Shown piece by piece: positions 1 through 9,746 of a stretch of DNA of 64,000 nt. A model generated the notes under the pieces. The model was given only the letters and a program-made list of their open reading frames with translations. It had not been told where the DNA came from and made no database searches. Both the position numbers and the translations under genes were made by a program. Position 1 is the first letter of the stretch, and every line of letters starts with the position of its first letter. The stretch is from Marinobacter salarius. Lineage in GTDB: Bacteria > Pseudomonadota > Gammaproteobacteria > Pseudomonadales > Oleiphilaceae. The stretch is taken from NCBI GenBank assembly GCA_000831005.1, contig CP007152.1, positions 186,001 through 250,000 of the forward strand. The letters are read 5' to 3'.

Positions 1-119
1 CGGTCATGGATCACCCACGGTCAGAAAACCCTCGTATTATAGCGGAGTTAGGCAACATAGGTGAGGAAGAGTTGTAGGTGAATGCCGTAGACGGGCAAGG
101 ATGTCCAGTGTGGAGGTGG

Positions 120-389
120 TTATTCGCCTTCCCCGAAGTAGTCGTTGATCAGCGTAACCAGCGCATCGACAGCTTCGGACTCATCCGGACCGTCTACAAT
201 CAGCTCTACCTCTGATCCCTGGCTGGCGGCGAGCATCATGACTGGCATGATGCTTTTGGCGTCCACCTGTCGCCCTTTGCGGCTGATCTGAATGCTGCTG
301 TCGAATTCAGATGCCTTGCCCACCAGTTTGGCTGCGGCCCGGGCATGGAGCCCAAGTTTGTTGATGATGGTAATGGGGCGGCGGATCAT
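120..389 (-). CDS. ptsO: Phosphocarrier protein NPr (HPr family) of the nitrogen PTS
   Basis: An 89-residue HPr-like protein. It would carry phosphate from EI-Ntr to PtsN in the regulatory nitrogen phosphotransferase system in the cytoplasm. The N-terminal motif NKLGLHARAAAKLV holds the phosphorylatable histidine at about residue 15, and the family signature around the regulatory serine region (QVDAKSIMPVMML) is present. The open frame extends further upstream to 515, but family length and the HPr core beginning at MIRRPIT favour the internal ATG at 389. It starts only 7 bases after the rapZ stop, so it is the last gene of the rpoN-type operon. Identification is firm; the exact start is fairly sure. 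Confidence 0.93.
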   Translation of the reverse strand: MIRRPITIINKLGLHARAAAKLVGKASEFDSSIQISRKGRQVDAKSIMPVMMLAASQGSEVELIVDGPDESEAVDALVTLINDYFGEGE

Positions 390-396
390 AGGCGGT

Positions 397-1277
397 TCAG
401 CTTTCCCTGCTTTGCAGGTGGGGCAGTTCGGTGTGGCGAACCTGCACATTGCTGTATTTGCCCGAGAAATAGCGGCCGAGCTGGTCGCAGATATAAACCG
501 AGCGATGCTGGCCACCGGTGCAGCCGATGGATATGGTCATATAGCTGCGGTTGCTGTCTGCGAACGAGGGTAGCCAGTTTTCCAGGAATTGGGTCAGGTC
601 TTCGACCATCTTACGGCTCAACGGCTCCTTTTCCAGGAAATCGATAACCGGCTGGTCGGTGCCCACAAACTGCCGAAGGCTGGTGTCCCAATAGGGATTG
701 GGCAGGCAGCGCACATCGAACACATAGTCCGAATCCAACGGCACGCCGTGCTTAAATCCGAATGACTGGAATAGCAGTGCCAGTTCCTGGTGGCGCCTGC
801 CCGCGACTCGTTGCTTTACCATATCCCGGAGCTCGTACATGGACAGCCCCGTGGTGTCGATGTAGAGGTCTGCCAGCTTGGAAAGCGGCTCCAGAAGCTT
901 CTTTTCGTTACCGATGGCCTCCCTCAGGGAGGTCTTGTCATCACTCAGTGGATGCTTTCGGCGCGTGGCATGGAGCGCTGCAGAAGAGACTGTTCATCGG
1001 CGTCGAGATAGATGATCTCGATGGTTACGCCAGTATCCTGAAGGCTGCGGTAGATATCCTCGAAGTTGCTCAATTCTCCGGAAAGGTTACGGGCATCGAT
1101 GCTGACCGCCATCTTTCCCAGCCGGCTGGGAGAGTTCTGGTTGGTGGCTTCCTGTGTGAGGGGGAACAGGAGGCCAATGGGCAGGTTGTCAATGCAGTAA
1201 AAGCCCAGGTCTTCCAGAACATGTAACGCGGTACTTTTCCCGGAACCTGATCGGCCGCTGACGATGATCAGTTTCAT
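397..1277 (-). CDS. rapZ: RNase adapter protein RapZ (frameshifted in this sequence)
   Basis: RapZ is a P-loop protein. In enteric bacteria it binds the sRNA GlmZ and controls glucosamine-6-phosphate synthase levels; outside enterics its target is less clear. The N-terminus has the Walker A motif GRSGSGKST, and the C-terminal RNA-binding half has the typical GCTGGQHRS stretch. The reading frame breaks near position 975: the upstream frame stops after SMPRAESIH, while the next frame continues with TRRKHPLSDD, exactly the family sequence. One missing C in a CC pair explains it. Restored length is 293 residues, close to the usual 284. It lies between ptsN and ptsO, its conserved place. Identification is sure; I treat the frameshift as a sequence error. 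Confidence 0.92.
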
Positions 1278-1305
1278 AGCCCGTTCACCTTGGATGTGGA
1301 GTTGT

Positions 1306-1776
1306 TCAGCTTGTTTCGGCTGTCATCCGGCGATAGAGAGAGCCTGCATCAGTGCACTGACGCAGCTGGTCGCAGAATGCACGTTCGTTGAACTTTTCAG
1401 CAAGTTGGCTCAAAAGCTCAAGATGCTCGCTGGTGGCTTCCTTGGGGACAATCAAGGTGAAGACGAGGTCCACCGGCTGGTTGTCGATAGCATCGAACGC
1501 AACGCCTTCTTCCAGGGTCAGCAAAACGCCAACCACGTGATCCAGCCCTTCCAGTCTGCAGTGGGGGATCGCGATGCCCTGTCCGATACCCGTGCTCCCC
1601 AGTCGCTCCCGTGCGACCAGATTAGTGAATATCTGGGTGTCGCTGAGCAAAGCGTCGTGTTGCTGGATCTGCTCGGCAATGGTTTCCATAACCCGCTTTT
1701 TGCTGGAGGCAGGCACCCGGCAAAGGGTTAGCTCCGGCGCGAGAATGTTCTCGATAGTCAGGGATGTGTCGGTCAT
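1306..1776 (-). CDS. ptsN: PTS IIA-like nitrogen regulatory protein PtsN (EIIA-Ntr)
   Basis: A 156-residue EIIA domain of the fructose/mannitol type. PtsN accepts phosphate from NPr and acts as a regulator rather than a sugar transporter, for example of potassium and phosphate responses. The active histidine lies in GIAIPHCR, about residue 73, and the flanking ERLGSTGIGQG signature is typical. It is separated from upstream hpf by a strong intrinsic terminator (1796-1841), so its expression may be partly uncoupled from rpoN-hpf. It is followed by rapZ and ptsO. Identification is firm. Confidence 0.95.
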   Translation of the reverse strand: MTDTSLTIENILAPELTLCRVPASSKKRVMETIAEQIQQHDALLSDTQIFTNLVARERLGSTGIGQGIAIPHCRLEGLDHVVGVLLTLEEGVAFDAIDNQPVDLVFTLIVPKEATSEHLELLSQLAEKFNERAFCDQLRQCTDAGSLYRRMTAETS

Positions 1777-1795
1777 GAATCGACTGCATTTCCGT

Positions 1796-1841
1796 AAAAA
1801 AAGGCTGCGGCACGTGTTGCATGGTTAGCCAGTGCCGCAGC
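1796..1841 (-). terminator. Intrinsic terminator between hpf and ptsN
   Basis: On the minus strand a perfect 10-bp stem (GCTGCGGCAC with GTGCCGCAGC, 1832-1841 and 1804-1813) is followed by CC and a run of seven T (1796-1802). It lies 30 bases after the hpf stop and about 20 bases before the ptsN start. The structure is that of a Rho-independent terminator in the middle of a conserved operon, so it may attenuate ptsN-rapZ-ptsO transcription. The effect is inferred. Confidence 0.8.
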
Positions 1842-1871
1842 TCGATTAACTGTCATGCCGGGGGCGTCGTC

Positions 1872-2180
1872 CTAGCGGGCGCCGTTCCCGTGCATCCGGT
1901 CTACGTTCTTTTCCTTGTGCTTCAGGATCTGCCTGTCCAGCTTGTCTACCAGTGCATCAATGGCAGCGTACATATCGCTGTTTTCGGCCTTTGCGTGAAT
2001 CTCACCACCTATCACGTGAAGCGTAGCTTCCGCCATCTGGCGCACTTTTTCCACCTCAAGGGTAACCTGGCAATTGCTGATATGGTCGAAGTGCCGCTCA
2101 AGCTTTTCAAATTTGCCTGATACGTAATCTTTCAGTGCGGGAGTCAGTTCTACGTGATGGCCTGAAATATTGAGTTGCAT
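1872..2180 (-). CDS. hpf: Ribosome hibernation promoting factor (short HPF)
   Basis: A 102-residue protein of the HPF/YfiA family, which binds the 30S subunit and promotes 100S dimers in stationary phase. It begins MQLNISGHHVELTPALKDYV and shows the conserved KLERHFDHI and ATLHVIGGEIHAKAE stretches. Length matches short HPF, without the C-terminal dimerisation domain of the long form. It lies directly after rpoN, its conserved position, and is followed by a strong terminator. Identification is firm. Confidence 0.95.
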   Translation of the reverse strand: MQLNISGHHVELTPALKDYVSGKFEKLERHFDHISNCQVTLEVEKVRQMAEATLHVIGGEIHAKAENSDMYAAIDALVDKLDRQILKHKEKNVDRMHGNGAR

Positions 2181-2304
2181 AGGCTTCTCCTGTTTTCAGC
2201 TTGCCGGCACCCGTTAGGATACCGGCTGTGTGCCACAGCGTTATGCTGCAGGCGGTATACTTTCAGGAAAGGGCTCTCCCCGTGAGGCCGGGAACAGACG
2301 CTTC

Positions 2305-3831
2305 CTACACCAATCGCTTTCGCTCGTTGGACGGAGGAATGTGCATTGCCTCGCGATACTTGGCCACGGTTCGTCTAGCCACCTTTATACCCTGGTCTCC
2401 TAGCATGGCTGCAATTTTGCTATCGCTCAATGGCTTTTTCGGAGTTTCCGTTGCAATCAGCTTCTTGATCATCGCGCGGATTGCCGTGGATGAGCACTCT
2501 CCACCTTCGTCGGTACTGACATGGCTCGAGAAAAAATACTTAAGTTCAAATATGCCCCGCGGTGTGTGCATGTATTTCTGGGTGGTGACCCTTGAAATGG
2601 TCGACTCGTGCATTTCCACCGCCTGGGCAATATCTGAGAGAATCAATGGTTTCATGGCTTCCTCGCCATGGTCCAGAAACCCCTGCTGGTGCTCGACAAT
2701 GCGCGTGGCCACCTTGAGCAGGGTTTCGTTGCGGCTCTGCAGGCTCTTGATGAACCACTTTGCCTCCTGCAACTGGTCCCGCAGGTAGGTGTTGTCGGCG
2801 CTGCTGTCCGCACGCTTTATAAGAGAAGCATAGCTTGCATTCACACGAATGCGTGGTGCAATTTCAGGATTCAGTTCCACGCGCCAGCGCTCATTGTGCT
2901 TGCGCACGATCACATCCGGGATGACATAGTCCGGCTCGGCCTGGTCCAGGGTGTCGCCGGGGCGGGGGTTCAAACCGGTAATAAGTGCCAGGACATCCCG
3001 TAGCTGTTCTTCTTTCAGGCGGCTGCGGCGCAACAGCTGGGCGTAATCGCGGTTACCCAGCAGGTTTATGTAGTGGGTAATCACCAGTCGCGCCTGAGCC
3101 AGCCAGGGTGTTTCCGGGGGCAGTTGGTTCAGCTGGATCAGCAGGCATTCCTGCAGATCACGGGCGAACACGCCGGGTGGATCGAAGTGCTGCAGGCGAT
3201 GAAGAACGGCTTCCACTTCGTCCAGTTCCAGCGGGTCTTCGTCGGATTCGTCCACCATGCCTGAATGAATTTCTTCAAGCGGAGAGGTCAGGTAGCCGTG
3301 GTTATCAACCGCATCCATCAGGGCATGGGCGATGGCCTGATCCCGCTCGCTCATGGGCGTCAGGTTCAGTTGCCATTCCAGGTGGTCCTGGAGCGTTTCG
3401 GTGGGGGAGTTACGGGTTTCGAAGTCGTGGTCGTTTTCGTCGTCGTTACGGGCTGCTGACGCGGGGGCTGACTGGTAAATGTCATCCCAGGCGGTGTCGA
3501 CGGGAAGATCATCGGGAATGGTGTCGGGACTGTCCGTTTCTGATGACCAGTCAGGTCCGTTTTCGGATTCATCCCACTCGGTAGCGGTGTCTGAGGCGGT
3601 GTTGGATTCCTCGGTTGACGCTGTTTCAGACGACTCGTTGTCACTGTCCGTTGATTCCGGATTCTGGTTGTCGTCGTCTTCCGAGGTTTCCAGCATTGGG
3701 TTGGATTCCAGTGCCTGCTGGATTTCCTGCTGGAGGTCCAGGGTGGAGAGCTGCAGAAGCCTGATAGCCTGTTGCAGCTGGGGCGTCATGGTCAGGCTTT
3801 GGCCCAGCTTTAACTGTAGTGAGGCTTTCAT
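2305..3831 (-). CDS. rpoN: RNA polymerase sigma-54 factor RpoN
   Basis: Sigma-54, needed for transcription from -24/-12 promoters with an AAA+ activator. The N-terminal activator-interacting region is glutamine- and leucine-rich ([17 protein letters not shown]). An acidic, serine-rich linker follows at about residues 50-125. The core-binding domain comes next, and the C-terminus carries the RpoN box [11 protein letters not shown] and ends [13 protein letters not shown] at 3831 gives the canonical [11 protein letters not shown] start; another ATG lies two codons upstream at 3837. A probable target, the pilA promoter, lies at 38982-38998 in this window. Length, about 508 residues, is normal. 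Confidence 0.97.
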   Translation of the reverse strand: MKASLQLKLGQSLTMTPQLQQAIRLLQLSTLDLQQEIQQALESNPMLETSEDDDNQNPESTDSDNESSETASTEESNTASDTATEWDESENGPDWSSETDSPDTIPDDLPVDTAWDDIYQSAPASAARNDDENDHDFETRNSPTETLQDHLEWQLNLTPMSERDQAIAHALMDAVDNHGYLTSPLEEIHSGMVDESDEDPLELDEVEAVLHRLQHFDPPGVFARDLQECLLIQLNQLPPETPWLAQARLVITHYINLLGNRDYAQLLRRSRLKEEQLRDVLALITGLNPRPGDTLDQAEPDYVIPDVIVRKHNERWRVELNPEIAPRIRVNASYASLIKRADSSADNTYLRDQLQEAKWFIKSLQSRNETLLKVATRIVEHQQGFLDHGEEAMKPLILSDIAQAVEMHESTISRVTTQKYMHTPRGIFELKYFFSSHVSTDEGGECSSTAIRAMIKKLIATETPKKPLSDSKIAAMLGDQGIKVARRTVAKYREAMHIPPSNERKRLV

Positions 3832-3961
3832 AACCATGGTTCAGGATCCGTCACTCGGTCTCTCTCTTCCGTCATCAGGGCGCTTTCTGGAGCCGGGGTT
3901 GCACAAAAACTCTTTGTATGCTGGCTACTTGCCGCACCAAGCAAGTTCTTTGCCGAGTCTA

Positions 3962-4687
3962 CTACAGGCGAAACTCGTTGCCTAGATACACTTCCTTGAC
4001 CTGCTGGTTGGCCAGTATATCGTCCGAATTACCAGAGGCGATGATGTGGCCGCCGCTGACAATGTACGCATTCTCGCAGATGTCGAGGGTTTCCCGCACG
4101 TTGTGGTCGGTGATCAGTACGCCGATGCCCTTGTCCCGCAAGTGTCGGATGATCTGCTTGATGTCGCTCACGGAGATCGGGTCGACCCCGGCGAAGGGCT
4201 CGTCCAGCAGGATGAACGCCGGTTCCATCGCCAGCGCCCGGGCAATTTCCACCCGCCGTCGCTCACCGCCTGACAGGGCCATGCCAACGCTATCGCGGAT
4301 GTGGGTAATGTGAAACTCTTCAAGCAGTTCCTCTAACTTGGCCTCCCGGTCAGCGCGTTTGAGTTCGCGGCGGGTTTCCAGGATCGCCAGTATGTTGTCG
4401 CGCACGGTGAGCTTGCGAAACACGGATGCTTCCTGGGGCAGGTACCCGATTCCCTTGCGGGCACGGCCGTGCATGGGCAGGGGCGTGATGTCCTGATTGT
4501 CGATGGTGATGCGACCGTTGTCGGCGGAAACCAGGCCAACAATCATGTAGAAACACGTCGTTTTGCCCGCGCCGTTGGGGCCGAGCAAGCCGACGATCTC
4601 GCCACTGCGAATTTCCAGGGAAACGTCGATGACGACCTTCTTCTGTTTGTAGCTTTTTGCGAGGTTACTGGCCCTGAGAACTGCCAT
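3962..4687 (-). CDS. lptB: LPS export ABC transporter ATP-binding protein LptB
   Basis: The cytoplasmic ATPase of the LptBFGC complex that drives lipopolysaccharide from the inner membrane to the cell surface. It is about 241 residues. Walker [15 protein letters not shown] signature [15 protein letters not shown] and Walker [14 protein letters not shown] are all present, followed by the H-loop [11 protein letters not shown]. The frame extends upstream into lptA, but [13 protein letters not shown] at 4687 matches the family N-terminus; it overlaps the 3' end of lptA by 23 bases. The order lptC-lptA-lptB-rpoN is conserved in gammaproteobacteria. Identification is sure. Confidence 0.96.
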   Translation of the reverse strand: MAVLRASNLAKSYKQKKVVIDVSLEIRSGEIVGLLGPNGAGKTTCFYMIVGLVSADNGRITIDNQDITPLPMHGRARKGIGYLPQEASVFRKLTVRDNILAILETRRELKRADREAKLEELLEEFHITHIRDSVGMALSGGERRRVEIARALAMEPAFILLDEPFAGVDPISVSDIKQIIRHLRDKGIGVLITDHNVRETLDICENAYIVSGGHIIASGNSDDILANQQVKEVYLGNEFRL

Positions 4688-5297
4688 CGGTATCCTGTCC
4701 GTTAGGGTTGTTATCTGGATTGTTGCCGGAGTTGCCGCGTGGCTGGATGACCATTTCGACGCGACCGCTGCCATCGCCCTGGTCAGCAGAGCCCTCTGCG
4801 GTCACCACGCGTTCGGCGCTGTCGTAATGAATGACGTCGCCCCGGAACAGGTTGCCGCCCTGTTCGATCACAGCTTCGCGCCGAAAGGTAACCCGGTTGT
4901 CGGAGGCGGACCAGGTGATTGTAAGTGCGCGGGCGTCGGTTTCGCCCTGGCCTTCCATGGCAGGCTGGCGGTAGCGTGCCGGGGTACCGGTGGCTTCAAT
5001 GCGGCTGACGCCATTCTCATCCCGGTGGAGTACAACCTTGTCCGCCATAAGGTTGGCATCGCCCTGGCTCATTTCAACCGAGCCGGTATAGGTTGCAATG
5101 CCCTGGCCTTCGTCGAGCCGAGCATTGTCGGCATTGACCCTGATGGGTTGGTCAGACTCAAGATCAAAGGCCGCGGCGAACGGCATGCCCACGGTCAATG
5201 TCAGCGCCAGGACAATCGCTGAGACTGCCGTGCGCGATGCCACCGGTTGGTGCCTATTGCGGTGAGGGTTGGGCATGAATTTACTTGCCGGTCTCAT
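4665..5297 (-). CDS. lptA: Periplasmic LPS transport protein LptA
   Basis: LptA forms the periplasmic bridge carrying LPS between LptC and LptDE. After a signal peptide with hydrophobic core [20 protein letters not shown] comes the OstA/LptA fold ([20 protein letters not shown] and onward), with an acidic, asparagine-rich tail. I chose ATG 5297 ([10 protein letters not shown]) because AAGGA lies a few bases upstream; ATG 5276 ([10 protein letters not shown]) is the alternative and gives a shorter n-region. It overlaps the end of lptC, suggesting translational coupling. Identification is firm, start uncertain. Confidence 0.92.
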   Translation of the reverse strand: MRPASKFMPNPHRNRHQPVASRTAVSAIVLALTLTVGMPFAAAFDLESDQPIRVNADNARLDEGQGIATYTGSVEMSQGDANLMADKVVLHRDENGVSRIEATGTPARYRQPAMEGQGETDARALTITWSASDNRVTFRREAVIEQGGNLFRGDVIHYDSAERVVTAEGSADQGDGSGRVEMVIQPRGNSGNNPDNNPNGQDTDGSSQGQ

Positions 5298-5871
5298 AGC
5301 GTCCTTCCACGTCAGAGTCGAGTTCGAGGATTCGGTCATCAATCCAGGCCTTCATGCCGGTGGCGCGGGTCAGGCTGAACGAGTCGGTCAGTTCCACCGG
5401 GGCGTCTGTGTAAACAGTACGCTCTGTGTTATCCAGTGTCAGCGTTGACGTGGTCAATGTCAGGGGGCGCCCGCCTTGGGGTTGCTGGGACACCCGAACA
5501 TCCCCCGTCAAGTAAACCAGGTCGTCAGCTTCCATGAATTGGCCTTTGTTGGCCTGGACTTGCCAGGGTGCGTTGCCGGGTTCGCCGTAGAGCGTCGCAT
5601 TCGGCGATTCCATAATGGTTTCGTTGCGGGCCTCGAATTGCTCGATACGTGGGCTTTCGAAGTGTGCGGTAAGCCGCCCGGTCTCGTCGAAAGACAGATA
5701 GCGACCATTGACCACGAAACCGTCTGGTTCCGATTCGCCTCTCAGCGCGGCGGCATCCACCGGCTCTGATGACTCGTCACTTTGCCAGAGCAGGAAAAAC
5801 AGTGCCACTATCGTGACAGCCAGCCCCAGAGTTCGTACCCAGGGCCGGGTAAAGAGGGCTTCAGCGGCCAT
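5281..5871 (-). CDS. lptC: LPS export protein LptC
   Basis: A bitopic inner-membrane protein, 196 residues, which takes LPS from LptBFG and passes it to LptA. A single membrane segment (LGLAVTIVALFFLLWQ, about residues 15-31) precedes the periplasmic beta-jellyroll with the family stretch GRLTAHFESPRIEQFE. It begins immediately after the kdsC stop and overlaps lptA. The position between kdsC and lptA is diagnostic. The gene is intact. Confidence 0.95.
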   Translation of the reverse strand: MAAEALFTRPWVRTLGLAVTIVALFFLLWQSDESSEPVDAAALRGESEPDGFVVNGRYLSFDETGRLTAHFESPRIEQFEARNETIMESPNATLYGEPGNAPWQVQANKGQFMEADDLVYLTGDVRVSQQPQGGRPLTLTTSTLTLDNTERTVYTDAPVELTDSFSLTRATGMKAWIDDRILELDSDVEGRYETGK

Positions 5872-6429
5872 TCAGTCCTGCTCCAGGTAGGGTTGCAGGC
5901 TTGCGTTGAGCTGCCCGCAGGCGCAGAGCAGCAGTTCGCAGGCTTCACGGACGGCGCCGCTACCCCCCGCGGCCGACGTGCAAAAATCCGCGTGCTGGCG
6001 CACCAGCCAGTAGCCGTTGGGTACTGTTATGCCCAGCCCGGCGTAACGGATTGCGGGCAGGTCCGGCAGGTCATCGCCCATGTAGGCAATCTGGTGTGGC
6101 GCGATCTCCAGCCGTGCAGCCAGTTCCCGCAGGGCGATTTTCTTGTCCTCTCGGCCTTGCATCAGGTGCGGGATGCCGAGGTCATTCATGCGTTTCTCTG
6201 TCAGCGGCGAGCGCCGTCCGGTAATGACGGCAACGTTGATGCCAGCAGCCATAACCTGTTTGATGCCCAGGCCGTCGAGAATGTTGAACCCTTTCATCTC
6301 ATCGCCTGAAGCGCTGAACAGCAGAGTGCCGTCGGTCATGATGCCGTCCACATCCAGGGCCAGCAGGCGAATGGCAGCGGCTTTTTCAATCAGCTCCGCT
6401 GGCCATTGAGGGCGCAGAGTGTCGGCCAT
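5872..6429 (-). CDS. kdsC: 3-deoxy-D-manno-octulosonate 8-phosphate phosphatase KdsC
   Basis: A HAD-family phosphatase of 185 residues that removes phosphate from Kdo8P, a step in making the inner LPS sugar Kdo. HAD motif I is LLALDVDGIMTDG (nucleophile and acid aspartates), motif II lies in VAVITGRRS, and motif IV is YMGDDLPDL. The start codon overlaps the kdsD stop (ATGA), so the two enzymes are translationally coupled. Kdo is then used on the LPS exported by the Lpt proteins encoded just downstream. Identification is firm. Confidence 0.96.
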   Translation of the reverse strand: MADTLRPQWPAELIEKAAAIRLLALDVDGIMTDGTLLFSASGDEMKGFNILDGLGIKQVMAAGINVAVITGRRSPLTEKRMNDLGIPHLMQGREDKKIALRELAARLEIAPHQIAYMGDDLPDLPAIRYAGLGITVPNGYWLVRQHADFCTSAAGGSGAVREACELLLCACGQLNASLQPYLEQD

Positions 6430-7408
6430 CAGATGACTCCCGCCCGCAATAAGTCGTGCATGTTGATAGCGCCGGTCAGTTTGCCGTCGCGATTGATGAC
6501 GGGCAGGGCGTTGATCTTCAGCTCTTCCATCATGTTCAGTGCCTCGGCGGCCAGTTGGTCATCGTGGATCACACGACCGTTGCGGGTCATGGCCTCGGCA
6601 ATCGGTGTGTTGTGAATGTCCACGGAGCGGTCCAGGGTGCGGCGCAGGTCGCCGTCCGTAAATACACCGACCAGGTCGCCCTCGGCGTTAATGACCGTTG
6701 TCATACCCAGGCCCTTGCGGGAAATCTCCAACAGTGCGCCGCTGAGGGTGGTGTCTTCCTGCACTCGGGGGATCTGGTCCCCGGTATGCATAATATCGCT
6801 GACACGCAGCAGCAACCTGCGGCCCAGACTGCCACCGGGGTGTGAGAGCGCAAAGTCTTCGGTGCTGAACCCCCGGGCTTCAAGCAGTGCCACGGCCAGG
6901 GCATCACCCATCACCAAAGTGGCCGTGGTGCTGGAGGTGGGGGCCAGGCCAAGAGGGCAGGCCTCCTGGGCGACACTGATGTCCAGGTTGGCAACGGCCT
7001 CCCGAGCCAGGATGGAGTTCTCGTTGCCCGTCATACTGATCAGCGGGGCCCCATGCGTTTGATTAACGGCAAAATGGTCAGCACTTCGCTGGTGTTGCCG
7101 CTATTGGAGATGCCCAGCACTACATCCTGGCTGGTGATCATGCCCAGGTCACCGTGGCTGGCCTCGCCCGGGTGTACGAAGAACGAGGGCGTTCCGGTGC
7201 TGGCGAGGGTGGCAGCGATCTTGTTGCCGATATGGCCGGATTTGCCCATGCCGGTCACGACAACACGCCCCTTGCACGCCATGATGACTTCGCAGGCGCG
7301 GACGAAACGGTCATCAATCCGGTCGGTCAGGGCGTGAATGGCCTCACGCTCGATCTCGATGGCTCGGAGGGCGGATTCTTTGAAGGTCTGGCTGGTTTCG
7401 GTGTTCAT
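6429..7408 (-). CDS. kdsD: Arabinose-5-phosphate isomerase KdsD (frameshifted in this sequence)
   Basis: KdsD converts ribulose 5-phosphate to arabinose 5-phosphate, the precursor of Kdo. The N-terminal SIS domain shows VVTGMGKSGHIGNKIAATL and LGISNSGNTSEVL. Two CBS domains follow (DIMHTGDQIPRV and AMTRNGRVIHDDQ). The frame breaks near 7050: the first part ends IKRMGPR and the next frame resumes with SMTGNENSILA; the expected link is RMGAPLIS. One G missing from a G run explains it. Restored length is 326 residues, normal for the family. ATG 7408 has a GGAAG ribosome site. I regard the break as a sequence error. Confidence 0.92.
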
Positions 7409-7634
7409 CTGGCTTCCGGGTTCGAAATGTTGATGCTTTCGTCGTGGCAAAAGTATATCACTTCAACGGCTTTGGCTGCCCTTCATGACAAGACGTTCAG
7501 CAAAACTGATCATTGACATCAGTTCATTTTGTGAAGGATGGATTGAGGTTCACGGCAGGTTGACATAATGTAGCGCACTCATTAAAGGCTGGGAATGCGG
7601 GTTCACCGACACTCAGGCGGTTCTGGAAGCAGGT
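7409..7634. promoter_or_regulatory. Divergent promoter region between kdsD and mlaF
   Basis: This 226-base gap separates the two divergent envelope operons and must hold at least two promoters. A TTGACA hexamer lies at 7560-7565 on the plus strand, but the matching -10 (TAAAGG at 7583) is weak; another TTGACA is at 7513-7518. I see no convincing gene or structured RNA here. The promoter positions are tentative. Confidence 0.35.
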
Positions 7635-8447
7635 ATGGACACATCCCCCTACATTGAATTGAGAGACGTGGTTTTCAGTCGCGGGAATCGTCGTATCTTT
7701 GATGGCGTCAGCCTGGACATTCCCCGCGGCAAGATTACCGCCATCATGGGGCCGAGCGGCACCGGCAAGACTACCTTGTTGCGGCTGATCGGCGGCCAGC
7801 TGAAACCGGATTCCGGCAGCATATCCGTAGCGGGGGAGAACGTTCCTCAGCTCAAGCGCAAGGCGCTTTACCGTCTGCGGGAAAAGATGGGGATGCTGTT
7901 CCAGAGTGGAGCGCTGTTTACGGATCTCAGTGTCTTTGAAAACGTGGCGTTCCCGCTCAGGGTTCATACCACCTTGCCGGAGGACATGATCCGCGACATC
8001 GTTCTAATGAAGCTCGAAGCTGTGGGGCTTCGCGGAGCCCGGGATCTGATGCCGGCAGAGCTGTCAGGTGGTATGACCCGGCGCGTGGCCCTGGCCCGCA
8101 GCATCGCGCTGGACCCTGAGCTGATCATGTACGACGAGCCCTTTACCGGCCAGGACCCGATTGCCATGGGTGTACTGGTGAAGCTGATCCGGGATCTCAA
8201 CAGCTCCATGGGCCTGACCAGCGTGCTGGTATCCCATGATGTGCCGGAGTCCCTGAGTATCTGCCACTACGCCTGTATCGTTGCAGACGGCCGTATCATA
8301 GGCGACGGCACGCCCGAGGAGTTGAGGGCGCACCCATCGGAGCAGGTTCAGCAGTTCCTGCGTGGTCATCCGGACGGTCCGGTGCCGTTCCACTATCCGG
8401 CTGCGGATGCGGCTCTGGACTGGAGTGTTGCCGGGAGGGGGGATTGA
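7635..8447 (+). CDS. mlaF: Phospholipid ABC transporter ATP-binding protein MlaF
   Basis: The ATPase of the MlaFEDB complex that keeps phospholipids out of the outer leaflet of the outer membrane. Walker A is [11 protein letters not shown], the signature is [17 protein letters not shown] (the M in place of Q is typical of MlaF), and Walker B is [13 protein letters not shown]. An 18-residue or longer C-terminal tail follows, as in MlaF proteins. It is 270 residues and starts the mlaFEDCB operon; its stop overlaps the mlaE start. Identification is sure. Confidence 0.96.
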   Translation: MDTSPYIELRDVVFSRGNRRIFDGVSLDIPRGKITAIMGPSGTGKTTLLRLIGGQLKPDSGSISVAGENVPQLKRKALYRLREKMGMLFQSGALFTDLSVFENVAFPLRVHTTLPEDMIRDIVLMKLEAVGLRGARDLMPAELSGGMTRRVALARSIALDPELIMYDEPFTGQDPIAMGVLVKLIRDLNSSMGLTSVLVSHDVPESLSICHYACIVADGRIIGDGTPEELRAHPSEQVQQFLRGHPDGPVPFHYPAADAALDWSVAGRGD

Positions 8448-9226
8448 TGGACCGGCTGGCGGCTTTTGGCCGATTGGGGCTGAACGTGATTGCATCGCTC
8501 GGTCGCTCCGGGCGTTTCCTTGTCGGTGCCCTGGCAGGTGTTCCGCGGCCCTCGGTTGGTTTTCCGCTGTTGCTGAAGCAACTCTACTCGGTCGGTGTTC
8601 TGTCCCTGGCCATCATTGTGGTGTCCGGCCTGTTTATCGGGATGGTTCTGGGGTTGCAGGGATACACCATTCTCAGTGACTACGGGTCTGAGGCCGCGAT
8701 CGGTCAGATGATTGCCCTGACTCTGGTGCGGGAATTGGGCCCCGTGGTGACCGCGCTGTTGTTTGCCGGCCGTGCGGGTTCCGCACTGACGGCGGAAATC
8801 GGGTTGATGAAAGCCACCGAACAGCTTTCCAGCATGGAAATGATGGGTGTTGATCCGCTGCGCCGGGTGATTGCCCCGCGGTTATGGGCGGGCTTTATCT
8901 CAGTGCCCGTGCTGGCTGCTGTGTTTTCGGTGGTTGGTATCTGGGGCGGCATGCTCGTGGGTGTGGAGTGGCTGGGCGTGTTTGAAGGCTCTTTCTGGGG
9001 CAACATGCAGTCTTCCGTAAGCTTCACCGCCGATGTTCTGAACGGTGTCGTCAAGAGCCTTGTGTTTGGGTTCGTCTGTACCTGGATTGCGGTCTATCAG
9101 GGTTACGACTGTGTGCCCACCTCAGCTGGTATCAGTGCCGCAACCACGAAAACCGTGGTGTATTCGTCGCTGGCCGTACTCGGGCTGGATTTTGTGCTTA
9201 CCGCCGTCATGTTTGGTGACTTCTGA
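8447..9226 (+). CDS. mlaE: Phospholipid ABC transporter permease MlaE
   Basis: An integral inner-membrane permease of about 259 residues with five or six hydrophobic segments. It shows the MlaE family signature [18 protein letters not shown] followed by [13 protein letters not shown] at 8447 overlaps the TGA of mlaF. It works with MlaF, MlaD and MlaB to move phospholipid between the inner membrane and the carrier MlaC. The gene is intact and identification is firm. Confidence 0.95.
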   Translation: MDRLAAFGRLGLNVIASLGRSGRFLVGALAGVPRPSVGFPLLLKQLYSVGVLSLAIIVVSGLFIGMVLGLQGYTILSDYGSEAAIGQMIALTLVRELGPVVTALLFAGRAGSALTAEIGLMKATEQLSSMEMMGVDPLRRVIAPRLWAGFISVPVLAAVFSVVGIWGGMLVGVEWLGVFEGSFWGNMQSSVSFTADVLNGVVKSLVFGFVCTWIAVYQGYDCVPTSAGISAATTKTVVYSSLAVLGLDFVLTAVMFGDF

Positions 9227-9264
9227 CCGCGGTATACTGAAACGTCAGGAAACAGGGGGCCGGA

Positions 9265-9720
9265 ATGGCACAGAGAACAACAGAGGTGATTGTGGGGCTG
9301 TTCATGATCGCGGGCATCGCCGCCATAATGTTCCTGGCGTTGCAGGTCAGCGGGCTGACACCGAAGGCCCCGGAAAGTTCGTACACGCTCTACGCCAACT
9401 TTAACGACGCTGGCGGGCTGACGCCCCGGGCAAAAGTGTCCATGGCTGGTGTCACGGTGGGTAAGATCCGGGAGATAACCCTGAATCGGGAAACCTACCA
9501 GGCCCGCGTGACCATTGATGTGAACGCCAGTGTGGATAATATCCCGGCGGACAGCTCAGCAGTAATACGTACATCCGGGCTGCTTGGTGAACAGTACATT
9601 GATATATCGGTGGGCGGTGATATGGAGTCCCTGGGGGACGGGGATACCTTCTATTCCACACAATCCGCCATGAATCTTGAGCGGCTCATATCCAACTTTG
9701 CCTCCGGGCAGTCACAATGA
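9265..9720 (+). CDS. mlaD: MCE-domain phospholipid-binding protein MlaD
   Basis: A 151-residue inner-membrane protein anchored by one N-terminal helix (VGLFMIAGIAAIMFLALQV). An MCE domain occupies about residues 40-118, with the hallmark GLTPRAKVSMAGVTVGKI and the pore-loop region RTSGLLGEQYIDIS. MlaD forms a hexameric ring through which lipid passes between MlaC and the MlaFE core. GGGGGCCGGA provides a ribosome site. Length is normal for MlaD. Confidence 0.95.
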   Translation: MAQRTTEVIVGLFMIAGIAAIMFLALQVSGLTPKAPESSYTLYANFNDAGGLTPRAKVSMAGVTVGKIREITLNRETYQARVTIDVNASVDNIPADSSAVIRTSGLLGEQYIDISVGGDMESLGDGDTFYSTQSAMNLERLISNFASGQSQ

Positions 9721-9746
9721 AAGAAAGTGGTTCACGGGAGAAAACC

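Noticed and set aside
1..119. Possible start of a further minus-strand gene at position 7
   Set aside because: An ATG exists on the minus strand at position 7 but only two codons are visible, so nothing can be supported. The rest of this stretch shows no gene.
945..1277. Programmed ribosomal frameshifting as an explanation of the split genes
   Set aside because: The breaks occur at 22 places in unrelated genes, at simple G/C runs, with no slippery heptamers or conserved downstream structures; sequence error is far simpler.
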